Shown piece by piece: positions 1-7,573 of a DNA stretch of 64,000 nt; position 1 is the first letter of the stretch, and each line of letters begins with the position of its first letter. This DNA is from JAJPKK01 sp963844635 (GTDB lineage Bacteria; Pseudomonadota; Alphaproteobacteria; Rhizobiales; Xanthobacteraceae), in assembly GCA_963844635.1 (NCBI GenBank), contig CAWJPD010000003.1, forward strand, positions 496,001 through 560,000, read 5' to 3'. The position numbers and the translations under genes were made by a program. The notes beneath the pieces were generated by a model. That model saw only the letters and a program-made list of their open reading frames with translations. It did no database searches and was not told the origin of the DNA.

Positions 1-1059
1 TTCGAGAGCAGCAAGAAGCTGTTCCAGAATCCGACTGCTCCGGCCCTGTAATCTGAGGTGGGCAGGAAAGCTCCAGATTGGCGAAGCGCCTTTCATGACA
101 TCAACATCGATTTGGGCCCAGAACGTCTCTGGGTTGCTCCTGGTCTCCGATGGGATCCATGGGACGTCGATGTCGACCAGCAAACCGAGGTCTACCGTAT
201 CCAGCCCCTCGGGCCGAAATCCGCCGAAATGATCGAAAGTGCTCGAGATGTTGCTCGATACCAGGAAGTCGATGACGCGGATTCCGGCGAAACGCGCGAG
301 CTTTTCGATCGAATCCGAGGCAGCTGCATCCCTGCCTGCATAAGACGTTATTAAAACCGGATCTTTCGCCGCGATGATGCGATCGGCGAGCTTGTCGATC
401 AGAGCGGGGTCAGTCCCGACTGCGTTGTACGCTCCATAGACTTCCGATGGAAATGACCTGATCGCGTCCTCAGACCACTCTTGAGTGAGAACCTCCCGTG
501 GCAGCATGAGATAAACGGGACCAGTCGGCTCCGATTGCATGATGCTATGCGCCCGACGCAAAGTCTCCTTCGTGGTCACTCCAGACGGTAGCGTATACTC
601 CCACTTGATGTAGGGCCGGACCAAACTCCCCTGGTCAAAAGGCTGCTGTATGAAGTGGACATAAGTATCCCGTGTCCCCCCCAGCTCCCCGAAGCTGGTG
701 AACGGGGCGGCGCCCGCAATCAGCAGGATCGGAATTCGATTACGGAACAGGTTGTGCAACCCCATTGCTGCATTTGCCGTGCCGGCATCGACGTGGACGA
801 GCACTGCCTGACCTCGTCCAGTCGCGCGTGCGTAGCCTCCCGCCATATGGACCGCTACATTCTCGTGCGGGCAGATGATGACTTTCGGAGCCTGCAAGCC
901 CTGGCGCTCCCACCTGGCAAGCTCCTCGATCAACGGCGCGTGATCGGTTCCGAAATTGCAAAACATATACTCGATGCCAATTTCATTGAGCGCTTCGAGC
1001 ACATAATGCGCCGTGGTGCGAACGCGCGTATCGGTCGTTTCGTTTTTCCCGTCCGGCAT
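1..1059 (-). CDS. ThDP-dependent enzyme, acetolactate synthase/benzoylformate decarboxylase superfamily (3' end beyond window)
   Basis: Only the first 353 codons are visible; the gene runs off the left edge. The product belongs to the ThDP-dependent lyase/synthase superfamily. The N-terminal PYR domain spans about residues 10-185, with the catalytic Glu66 in PHENVAVHMAGGYARATG, the segment that activates the cofactor. A Rossmann-like middle domain begins near residue 200. The GDG cofactor-binding motif belongs to the C-terminal domain and is out of view. The ATG is preceded by GGGAGG at good spacing. It is divergent from the class II aldolase gene with only 93 bases between them, so they may share a control region. 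Substrate cannot be told from sequence; decarboxylation of a 2-oxo acid is the general chemistry of the family. The superfamily call is secure, the specific activity open. Confidence 0.85.
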   Translation of the reverse strand, partial: MPDGKNETTDTRVRTTAHYVLEALNEIGIEYMFCNFGTDHAPLIEELARWERQGLQAPKVIICPHENVAVHMAGGYARATGRGQAVLVHVDAGTANAAMGLHNLFRNRIPILLIAGAAPFTSFGELGGTRDTYVHFIQQPFDQGSLVRPYIKWEYTLPSGVTTKETLRRAHSIMQSEPTGPVYLMLPREVLTQEWSEDAIRSFPSEVYGAYNAVGTDPALIDKLADRIIAAKDPVLITSYAGRDAAASDSIEKLARFAGIRVIDFLVSSNISSTFDHFGGFRPEGLDTVDLGLLVDIDVPWIPSETRSNPETFWAQIDVDVMKGASPIWSFPAHLRLQGRSSRILEQLLAALE

Positions 1060-1152
1060 TGAGCGCCTCCCACCAGCGTGCAGTATCGCGATCCTCGGAA
1101 GCACCTTTCCAACCTTGTGGCTGCTTGCAAAGTGATCGGCAGGTGAAATATC

Positions 1153-1956
1153 ATGATCTCGGCAATTGTCTATGACAGTTGTACTTGGAAGATCAAAGCC
1201 ATGGACGAACGATTGTCTCCTGCGAGCCATACGAATGAGAAGACGCTTCGGCATCAATTGGCTGCCGCGTTTCGCATCGGGCATCACCTTGGCTGGAACG
1301 TGGACACGCTCAACCACATTTCGCTGCGCGTACCGGGGACCGAAACGTTCCTGATGAATCCCCAGGGATTGGGGTGGGATGAGATCACGGCCTCGGCCAT
1401 TGTTACCGTCGACTTCGAATACAACGTTTTGAGTCACCGTGGAGTGAAGGTTCCTTCGGTCGGCTACAATTTCCATAGCGGCATCCTCGCCGCACGGCCC
1501 GATATCAATTGTGTGGTGCACGTTCACGAGACGGCCGCCACGGTTCTGAGCGCAATCGATCAGCCGCTGATCATCATCACTCAGGGTGGATGCCGATTGT
1601 ACGGAGAGGTTGGCTATCACGCGTTCGAGGGCCTAGCCCAGGAAGCGGACGAAGTGCCACGCCTGCTGGCCGATCTTGGCGATCGACACACCATGATAAT
1701 GCTCAATCACGGCCAGCTCAGTGTGGGCGCCACCCTCGCCGAGGCTTTTGGTTTCATGCGCGTGTTGATCGAGGCCTGCACATTGCAGGTCAAGGCGATG
1801 GCGACAGGGGCGAAGTTGAAACTCATCCCCGACGAATTGCAGGCCCGCACCAAGGCGCAGATCACAGCATACTGGGGGAATGGCCCACGCGAAGACAATT
1901 CCTGGGCGTATTGGCTGCGGCTGGCCGAACGGCTGGACCCGTCATTTGCGGACTGA
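1153..1956 (+). CDS. class II aldolase/adducin family protein
   Basis: A 267-residue protein of the class II aldolase/adducin fold, normally a Zn-dependent cytosolic aldolase, epimerase or decarboxylase. Zinc ligands are visible as HVHE (His123, His125) and His186 in MLNHG. The N-terminal DTLNHISLRVPG segment matches the substrate/phosphate-binding loop region of the family. The ATG at 1153 has AGGTGA eight bases upstream; a second ATG at 1201 (giving MDERLSP) is an alternative that fits family N-termini about as well. It lies between a ThDP enzyme and a TctC binding protein, with an HpaB-type monooxygenase further downstream. Some members of this family decarboxylate dihydroxy-aromatic acids (for example 3,4-dihydroxyphthalate), which would suit that context, but this is inference. 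Confidence 0.85.
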   Translation: MISAIVYDSCTWKIKAMDERLSPASHTNEKTLRHQLAAAFRIGHHLGWNVDTLNHISLRVPGTETFLMNPQGLGWDEITASAIVTVDFEYNVLSHRGVKVPSVGYNFHSGILAARPDINCVVHVHETAATVLSAIDQPLIIITQGGCRLYGEVGYHAFEGLAQEADEVPRLLADLGDRHTMIMLNHGQLSVGATLAEAFGFMRVLIEACTLQVKAMATGAKLKLIPDELQARTKAQITAYWGNGPREDNSWAYWLRLAERLDPSFAD

Positions 1957-2004
1957 TGGGCTTTGCCGACGAGAACGCAGCGGCGCTTTTAGCCAGGAGC
2001 CACG

Positions 2005-3006
2005 ATGGATCGGAGGCGTCCTTTGGATCGAAGGGAATTTCTGTCATCAGCCCTCGGCATGGCCACGATTTGCTTGGCGCAAGAGCCAGGTTGGGCACAG
2101 TCCAATGACTACCCGAACCGGACCATATCCTTCGTCTGTCCGTTTCCGGCAGGAGGCGGCACCGACGTCTTGGTGCGCCTGCTTGCGGCGGATCTTCAGG
2201 ACAAGGTCAAACGGCCGGTTATCGTTGAGAATCGCCCCGGCGCCGGCACCTTGATCGCCGCGGGAGCCGTTGCGAAGGCGTCCCCAGACGGTTACACGCT
2301 GCTGCTCGCGCCAGTAAGCACCCTGGCAATCGCTCCAGCGATATACAAAAAACTCCCCTACGATCCGGTGAAGGATTTCGCCCCGGTTGGACTCGTCGGC
2401 TCTGCGCAGTTCGCGCTTCTGGCAAATCCAGGTCTTGGGGTCTCGACGTTGACCGAGCTGATCAAGCTGATCAAGAGCAAAAACGGCGAACTCAGTTACG
2501 GGTCTTCGGGCATCGGCACGCCGCATCACCTTCTGATGGAGATGTTTCTGCGGATGATCGATGCGAAAGCACAGCACATTCCCTATCGCGGGACGGCACC
2601 GGCGCTGACCGACCTCATCTCTGGTCAGATTTCGCTTATGATGTCCGATCTCTCTGCCTCGTTGGGAGCGATCCAGGACGGTCGCCTAAAGCTTTACAGT
2701 GTTGTCGCACCGCAGCGCTTCAAGGCCTTCCCAAATGTGCCAACGATCGCCGAAGCCGGATTTCCGGGATTTGCTGCGGGCGCGTGGTTTTCGGTGGTGG
2801 TCCCTGCAGGAACACCGCCTCCGATTATTGACAAGCTCAATAATGTGATGAGCACCTATCTTCGGGGTTTCGAGGCACAAGAGAAGCTTAACGCTCTCGC
2901 GATCGCCCCGGTTACGAGCACGCCCCAGGAACTCGCGACGCTCATTCCGACCGAGATCGTCAAATGGGCAAAGGCGGTCAAGGACGCCCGCATTGAACCG
3001 CAATAA
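2005..3006 (+). CDS. tripartite tricarboxylate transporter substrate-binding protein (TctC/Bug family)
   Basis: A 333-residue periplasmic binding protein of the Bug/TctC family. The N-terminus carries a twin-arginine-like signal (DRREFLSSALGMA, then a cleavage region near AQSNDYPN). The mature start YPNRTISFVCPFPAGGGTD is the classic Bug signature, followed by the RPVIVENRPGAGT segment. Length is typical. AGGAG at 1994-1998 supports the ATG at 2005. It follows the class II aldolase gene by 48 bases on the same strand and is probably co-transcribed. No TctA/TctB membrane partner is nearby, as is common for the many orphan Bug proteins of alpha- and betaproteobacteria. Ligands are usually organic or aromatic carboxylates; the one used here is unknown. 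Confidence 0.93.
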   Translation: MDRRRPLDRREFLSSALGMATICLAQEPGWAQSNDYPNRTISFVCPFPAGGGTDVLVRLLAADLQDKVKRPVIVENRPGAGTLIAAGAVAKASPDGYTLLLAPVSTLAIAPAIYKKLPYDPVKDFAPVGLVGSAQFALLANPGLGVSTLTELIKLIKSKNGELSYGSSGIGTPHHLLMEMFLRMIDAKAQHIPYRGTAPALTDLISGQISLMMSDLSASLGAIQDGRLKLYSVVAPQRFKAFPNVPTIAEAGFPGFAAGAWFSVVVPAGTPPPIIDKLNNVMSTYLRGFEAQEKLNALAIAPVTSTPQELATLIPTEIVKWAKAVKDARIEPQ

Positions 3007-3225
3007 TTGTAAGCTCATAACGACCTAAATCCGCCTGACACAAACTGGTTTTCGACGCGAGCGCCAGGCGATTGGCTGCTCCATTTCCGCATGTCAGTGC
3101 GACGGCGCTGATTCAATTTTCAATTTAGCCAGCCTTGCACTGGTGCGAAGTGCACAACCTGACCGCGCCCGTCCCGACGGAGCGGTCCGAATGCGCGGGT
3201 CATGCCGAAGCGTGAAAAGTGAGTA

Positions 3226-3298
3226 TTGACAGCGCGAAAAAGGCGGCATAACGCTATGTCGCATAGCTACTTTAGATAATGATCTGATCAGGAGTTGT
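3226..3298 (+). promoter_or_regulatory. promoter and candidate MarR operators upstream of the HpaB-family gene
   Basis: A consensus -35 box TTGACA lies at 3226-3231, with a weak -10 candidate CATAAC at 3247-3252 (15-base spacing). A perfect inverted repeat GCTATG-TCG-CATAGC occupies 3253-3267, placed to block RNA polymerase. A second motif, AATGATCTGATCA at 3278-3290, nearly matches the palindrome found upstream of the marR gene at 4793-4805. AGGAG at 3290-3294 is the ribosome-binding site for the ATG at 3305. Operator assignment is inferred from position and symmetry. The rest of the 3007-3304 gap shows no gene. Confidence 0.55.
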
Positions 3299-3304
3299 TC
3301 TTCG

Positions 3305-4780
3305 ATGTTGCGCTCCGGAACTGACTACCTCGCCGCGCTGCGCGATGGTCGCCAGATTTATTTAGGAAACGAACTGGTGCGGGATGTCACGGTACACCAG
3401 GGATTTCGTAATACGGCCCGATCGTTCGCCAACCTTTATGACCGCAAACGCGACGCGGAGCATCGTGAGGCCACCAGCTTTGAAGAGGGTGGTGAACGGT
3501 TCTCAAGTTGGTATCTCAAGCCTCTTGATCGCGACGGATTGAGAAAGCGCACCGAAACTCATCGGCGGGTGGCGGCGTGGTCCTATGGCCTGCTGGGCCG
3601 TTCGCCCGACCACGTTGCAAGCTTCGTTTCCGGCCTCGCGATGAGCCCGGAACTATTCGACGCCAATCGCAAGGGTTTCGGAGAAAACCTCACCCGCTAC
3701 TACGATCGCATGCGCCACGAGGATCTTTTTGCGTGCTACGTTGTTATCGCGCCCCAAGGTGCGCGCAATCCCGAACTCTACGGCCGGAAGGAGACGATCG
3801 CGCCCGGCCTGCAGGTCACAGCTGAGAAAGACGACGGGATTGTACTCAATGGCATGAAGCTGTTGGGTACTGCCGCAGCGTTTGCCGACGAAATCTGGGT
3901 TGGCAATCTGCTCCCACTACCGCCCGATCAAAAAGGCCAGGCCGTGACATGTGCGGTTCCCGTTGGCGTCGATGGCGTCACGCTCTGGGTCAGAAAGTCC
4001 TTCGAGAAGCAAGCCGTGAACGACTTCGACAATCCGTTTTCCTCGCGGTTGGATGAATCCGATGCGGTTGTACTCTTCAACAACGTGAAGGTCCCCTGGG
4101 AGCGCGTTTTCCTGCTTGATGATGTGCAGCAGTCACGCGAAATGTATTTTCGGACACCCTCCCACGTGATGGGAAACCATCAGTCGATCGTGCGTTATCA
4201 TGAGAAGCTGAAGCTTATTATTGGATTCGCTTACAAGGCCGCCGAGATGAACAACGTCCTGCAAATTCCGGCCGTGCGGGAAACGCTAGCCAGACTAGCT
4301 GTAGCGGAGGCGGGGGTGAAAGGGTGGATCGCGGGTCAGATCGAAGATGCTGAAACATTTGGCCCATATCTCCATGTAAATAGAAGGGAGCTTTATTCCG
4401 CCTTGAATTGGTGCACCAACCATTATTTCGAGATCACCGAAACGGTCCGAGAAATGTTGGGGGCAGGGCCGTTCCAGATGCCGGCCGACGTGAGCGCGCT
4501 GAGCGACGCCTTGTTGCGCGGGGACTTCGAACATTACTGGGCCGCGGGAGAAGCATCCGCAATCGATCGCTTGAAACTCATGAGGCTTGCGTGGGATTAC
4601 CTTGGCTCGGACTTCGCTGGCCGGCATACTCAGTATGAACGCTTTTACGCTGGGCCTCAATTTGTTCACGCTTTTTACAATTATGCGAACACCCCGTGGA
4701 ACGAACGCAAGCAGCAGGTCGAAGAATTGATGGCTGGAATGCAAGTCCCGAGAATTCGCGAGGCCGGGCCAGTAAGCTAA
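3305..4780 (+). CDS. 4-hydroxyphenylacetate 3-monooxygenase family protein (HpaB-type, FADH2-dependent)
   Basis: A 491-residue flavin-dependent monooxygenase of the HpaB family, which uses reduced FAD from a separate reductase to hydroxylate phenolic rings. The N-terminal domain begins with the family hallmark RSGTDYLAALRDGRQIYLGNE. The central stretch GRKETIAPGLQVTAEKDDG and the acyl-CoA-dehydrogenase-like C-terminal half (NNVKVPWERVFLLDDV, HEKLKLIIGFAYKAAEMN) follow in the usual order, and the length is normal. No HpaC-type reductase lies within view. Convincing promoter and operator elements precede it, and a MarR regulator follows 118 bases downstream, so control by an aromatic ligand is likely. 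Related enzymes act on chlorophenols or nitrophenols, so the true substrate is open. Confidence 0.9.
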   Translation: MLRSGTDYLAALRDGRQIYLGNELVRDVTVHQGFRNTARSFANLYDRKRDAEHREATSFEEGGERFSSWYLKPLDRDGLRKRTETHRRVAAWSYGLLGRSPDHVASFVSGLAMSPELFDANRKGFGENLTRYYDRMRHEDLFACYVVIAPQGARNPELYGRKETIAPGLQVTAEKDDGIVLNGMKLLGTAAAFADEIWVGNLLPLPPDQKGQAVTCAVPVGVDGVTLWVRKSFEKQAVNDFDNPFSSRLDESDAVVLFNNVKVPWERVFLLDDVQQSREMYFRTPSHVMGNHQSIVRYHEKLKLIIGFAYKAAEMNNVLQIPAVRETLARLAVAEAGVKGWIAGQIEDAETFGPYLHVNRRELYSALNWCTNHYFEITETVREMLGAGPFQMPADVSALSDALLRGDFEHYWAAGEASAIDRLKLMRLAWDYLGSDFAGRHTQYERFYAGPQFVHAFYNYANTPWNERKQQVEELMAGMQVPRIREAGPVS

Positions 4781-4792
4781 AACCCTTCATCA

Positions 4793-4807
4793 AATGATCG
4801 ATCATGG
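4793..4807. promoter_or_regulatory. perfect palindrome upstream of marR (candidate autoregulatory operator)
   Basis: ATGATCGATCAT at 4794-4805 is a perfect 12-base palindrome in the 118-base gap between the monooxygenase and regulator genes. The extended form AATGATCGATCATGG differs by only one inserted base and one substitution from AATGATCTGATCAGG at 3278-3292 in front of the monooxygenase. Recurrence at both sites suggests one regulator binding both. That MarR is this regulator is inference. Confidence 0.4.
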
Positions 4808-4898
4808 TCGACCAAACCGGTTGTGTCTGCTCATGGGGAAATGGGGCTTGAAGCACGCGCGAAGGCGTCCCCAACAAATCCCGGAGGTTGGAGTTGTA

Positions 4899-5462
4899 AT
4901 GGATGCCGGCTTGATGACATCCAACATCGAAGGCCATCCAAGCAGGCGCTCCCGATCCAGCGGCGCAGGCAAGAATGTTCCGATCGATGATGCGACGATG
5001 CGAACATTTATTGCAGACATGTACGCTGCCATGTCGCTGCTGCGGCTGCTTCGACAGGAGATCGCGTCGGCGTTATCGCTCAGTGCCGCCGAGTACTCCG
5101 TGGTGTTAGCCGTATGGTACTTGGAGCGAGACGGCGACATGACTCTGCGTGCGATCGCGGACCATCTGCATGTAGCTGCACCTTACGTGACCGCTGAAGT
5201 GGGAAAGCTCGTAGAAAAGGGACTGTTGACAAAGCAGCCAGATCCCGTGGATCGCCGCGCGATTGCCGTCGAGCTGACCGAGGCATCCAGAAAACTGCTC
5301 TCATCCTTGGGACCCATGCTCCGCGAGGTTAACGAGCCTCTCATGGCGGGCATGTCCGCGCGCGATTTGGAGATCGTGCATGGATTTTTCGGTAACGTCA
5401 TTTCGCATGGTCACGACACGGTAAATCGTGTTCGTCACCGACGACGACTGCGGCAGCCATAA
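4899..5462 (+). CDS. MarR family winged-helix transcriptional regulator
   Basis: A 187-residue MarR-type regulator. An N-terminal dimerisation helix region (ATMRTFIADMYAAMSLLRLL) is followed by the winged helix: LSAAEYSVVLAVWYL, MTLRAIADHLHVAAPYVTAEVGKL (recognition helix) and the wing VEKGLLTKQPDPVDRRAIAVELTE with the conserved DPxDRR motif. The start at 4899 is chosen because GGAGG sits at 4883-4887; upstream in-frame codons back to 4794 read through the palindrome and look non-coding. It lies directly downstream of the HpaB-family gene, so repression of that gene relieved by an aromatic ligand is the natural hypothesis. The arginine-rich C-terminal tail RVRHRRRLRQP is unusual. Confidence 0.88.
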   Translation: MDAGLMTSNIEGHPSRRSRSSGAGKNVPIDDATMRTFIADMYAAMSLLRLLRQEIASALSLSAAEYSVVLAVWYLERDGDMTLRAIADHLHVAAPYVTAEVGKLVEKGLLTKQPDPVDRRAIAVELTEASRKLLSSLGPMLREVNEPLMAGMSARDLEIVHGFFGNVISHGHDTVNRVRHRRRLRQP

Positions 5463-5608
5463 TACGGCGCGTTCGACGTTTTGGATTGCTGGATCCCAGT
5501 ACTCGACCAAAACCCGTTGCAAGCGCAGCAGAGTCCCCGGCCGGAGCAATGACAAAAGAGCGATTTCGCAATACCAGGAAAATGCGAACCTGTGCTTCGC
5601 CTGGGTGC

Positions 5609-5636
5609 CCCCGGTTTCGCTGGCGCTCAACCGGGG
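5609..5636. terminator. inverted repeat between convergent genes (possible bidirectional terminator)
   Basis: CCCCGGTT (5609-5616) pairs with AACCGGGG (5629-5636) around a 12-base loop. It lies in the 198-base gap between the convergent marR and flavoprotein genes. There is no clear T-run, so it may be a dispersed palindromic repeat rather than a true intrinsic terminator. Confidence 0.35.
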
Positions 5637-5660
5637 CTACGCACCACGCACTTCAACGCC

Positions 5661-7148
5661 TCAATTGGCCCCCACCCGGCCCGCGCGGTTGCCGGCGATA
5701 CGGCCGAACACCGACCCCGCCATCAATCCGGTGCCGCCCGGATAATTGAAATAGAACAGACCGCCGACCAGTTCGCCGGCCGCATAGAGGCCGCGGATCG
5801 GCCTGTAGTCGGTATTGAGGACCTCGCCTTCCGTGGTGATACGCAAACCGCCGAAGGTGAAGGTCACGCCGCAGGTGACGGCATAGGCCTCGAAGGGCGG
5901 CGTGTCCAACGTGTTCGCCCAGTTGCTCTTGTCGATGGCGAGGCCGTCCGTGCGCCGACCGTCCTTGACGTTCGGATTGAACGGAATGTCGGTGCGCACC
6001 GCCCTGTTCCACTGCGCGACCGTGCGCAGAAATTCCTCTGCGTCCACGCCATCGAGCTTGGCCGCGAGCTCCTCGATCGTGTCCGCACTCGCTTTCGTGA
6101 TCTGCTTGATGCGGTACTCGTCGCGCTGAAGGTGCTTCACCTTGCGGTCGAACACCTGCCAGGCGAACTGGCCTGGTTGTTCGAGCACCATGCGGCCGTA
6201 TTTTGCATAGGTGTAGTTGCGGAAGTCCGCGCCCTCGTCGACGAAGCGGCGGCCAAGCGCATTGATCATGATCGAGAACGGGTAGGAGTGTTTCTGAAAC
6301 TGGTCGCCAACCGCAAGGTCGCCGAACTCCGGCGCGTTGCGCTCCCACTGCACGGCGTGGCAGCCCGACCAGTTGCCGGCCGGGCTTGCGCCGATCGCGA
6401 GCGCCATGCGGATGCCGTCGCCGGCGTTCCAGCGGCTGCCACGCACCTTGGCGAGGTCCCAGCCGGGTCCGAGATAGCGGGTGCGCATCTCCGCATTGGC
6501 CTCGAAGCCACCGCAGGCCAGCACGACAGATCGGCTGCGAAGTTCGTGCAGCCCGTCGTCACCGCGGATGCGGACGCCGTTCACCCGCCCGTTCTCGTAG
6601 ATGAGTTCGACGGCTCGGCAGTCATAGCGGACGATAATGCCCTCGCGTTGGGCGCAGTCGGTGAGCATCTTGACGAGCCCCGGCCCGCCACCCACCGCCT
6701 CGACCGTAAGCCCACCCCAGAACTTGAAGCGACCATCGATCTTGAAAGCCTGACGACCATAGATCGGGATAAGGCGGACGCCCTTGCCGGTCATCCATTT
6801 CAGGGTATCGAAGGAGCGGGTGACCAGAAGCTCGACAAGGTCGGGATCTGCGCGGTCCTGTGTCACCCGCGCCATGTCGTCGAAGAATTGCTCTTTTGTG
6901 TAGGTGCCGAAATCGGTGGTGCTGATTTCCTCCTCGGTGAGATCGGGTACCAGCGCCTTGATATCGTCGATCCCGTCATAGGCAACGCGGATCGAACCCG
7001 CCGTGAAGCGGCTGTTGCCGCCCGATTCGTCTTCCGGCGCGGCCTCCAGCATCAATACGGATGCGCGCTGTTCGCGTGCCGCCAGCGCCGCGCAGAAGGC
7101 CGCGTTGCCGGCACCCACCACGATGACGTCTGCCGCCTCGCCCGCCAT
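5661..7148 (-). CDS. FAD-dependent dehydrogenase, fumarate reductase/TcuA-like flavoprotein
   Basis: A flavoprotein of about 495 residues from the FAD-binding 2 (fumarate reductase/succinate dehydrogenase flavoprotein) family. The N-terminal dinucleotide-binding motif is DVIVVGAGNAAFCAALAARE. The C-terminal FAD-binding end is TDYRPIRGLYAAGELVGG followed by YPGGTGLMAGSVFGRIAG. The overall pattern is closest to tricarballylate dehydrogenase TcuA, although no TcuB electron-transfer partner is present. The start at 7148 (MAGEAADVIVVG) is preferred because the longer frame back to 7187 begins inside a dispersed palindromic repeat. No signal peptide is seen, so it should be cytosolic. The gene follows a secreted-protein gene (7574-8434) on the same strand, a pairing seen again at 15.4-19.6 kb. 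Substrate unknown. Confidence 0.85.
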   Translation of the reverse strand: MAGEAADVIVVGAGNAAFCAALAAREQRASVLMLEAAPEDESGGNSRFTAGSIRVAYDGIDDIKALVPDLTEEEISTTDFGTYTKEQFFDDMARVTQDRADPDLVELLVTRSFDTLKWMTGKGVRLIPIYGRQAFKIDGRFKFWGGLTVEAVGGGPGLVKMLTDCAQREGIIVRYDCRAVELIYENGRVNGVRIRGDDGLHELRSRSVVLACGGFEANAEMRTRYLGPGWDLAKVRGSRWNAGDGIRMALAIGASPAGNWSGCHAVQWERNAPEFGDLAVGDQFQKHSYPFSIMINALGRRFVDEGADFRNYTYAKYGRMVLEQPGQFAWQVFDRKVKHLQRDEYRIKQITKASADTIEELAAKLDGVDAEEFLRTVAQWNRAVRTDIPFNPNVKDGRRTDGLAIDKSNWANTLDTPPFEAYAVTCGVTFTFGGLRITTEGEVLNTDYRPIRGLYAAGELVGGLFYFNYPGGTGLMAGSVFGRIAGNRAGRVGAN

Positions 7149-7181
7149 GGTCCGCCTCATGAATTTGTCGCGCGCTGCATA

Positions 7182-7231
7182 GCGCATGATCCCGAAAAGT
7201 TGCAGACTTTTCGGATAAGATCATGCGCAAA
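7182..7231. repeat. dispersed palindromic repeat, copy 1
   Basis: GCGCATGATC (7182-7191) pairs perfectly with GATCATGCGC (7219-7228), and the inner CCGAAAAGT pairs with ACTTTTCGG. Together they form a near-continuous hairpin. Related copies lie at 40349-40396 and 52703-52753. This repeat type is typical of Bradyrhizobiaceae-like genomes. Confidence 0.8.
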
Positions 7232-7331
7232 TTTAAAGACGGCCAAGCGACCGGACGCGAGGACAAGCGGGCAATCGGCGGCAGATGGGGTTGCGCGATG
7301 TGCTTTGACCGTGACGCTTGCTCCCATTTGG

Positions 7332-7486
7332 ACTGTCATGCCCCGCTTTAAGCGGGGCATCCAGTAACCCCATGACTCGCATTGGGAATCGATGCTTCCG
7401 ATCGAAGCTCCGTGGTTACTGGATCGCCCGGTCGCGGACTTTACGCTGGAAGAGCAGCGTGAACTCCGGCCGGGCGATGACAGTTG
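7332..7486. repeat. composite palindromic (REP/BIME-like) element
   Basis: A nested inverted element. The outer ends ACTGTCATG (from 7332) and CGATGACAGT (7475-7484) are inverted copies. Inside them, GGCATCCAGTAACC (7356-7369) mirrors GGTTACTGGATCGC (7414-7427). A tight hairpin CCCCGCTTTAAGCGGGG sits at 7341-7357. It fills most of the gap 7149-7573, which otherwise holds only the copy 1 repeat and no gene. Confidence 0.7.
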
Positions 7487-7573
7487 CAGGGAGGCAAGCG
7501 TCAATGACGGAAAGCAAAGCGGAGGTGCAGGCGCGCATTGTTTCCGACTTTGCGACCTGTGTTAGCGGATCGA

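Noticed and set aside
1..51. Possible end of a plus-strand gene (16 codons then TAA)
   Set aside because: The minus strand carries a convincing ThDP enzyme across the same bases.
4794..4898. Longer MarR start at 4794
   Set aside because: It would begin inside the operator-like palindrome, and a good ribosome-binding site supports 4899 instead.
5592..7367. Long plus-strand open frame (591 codons) over the flavoprotein gene
   Set aside because: It is the mirror of a recognisable flavoprotein on the minus strand and has no family-like text; high GC makes such frames common.
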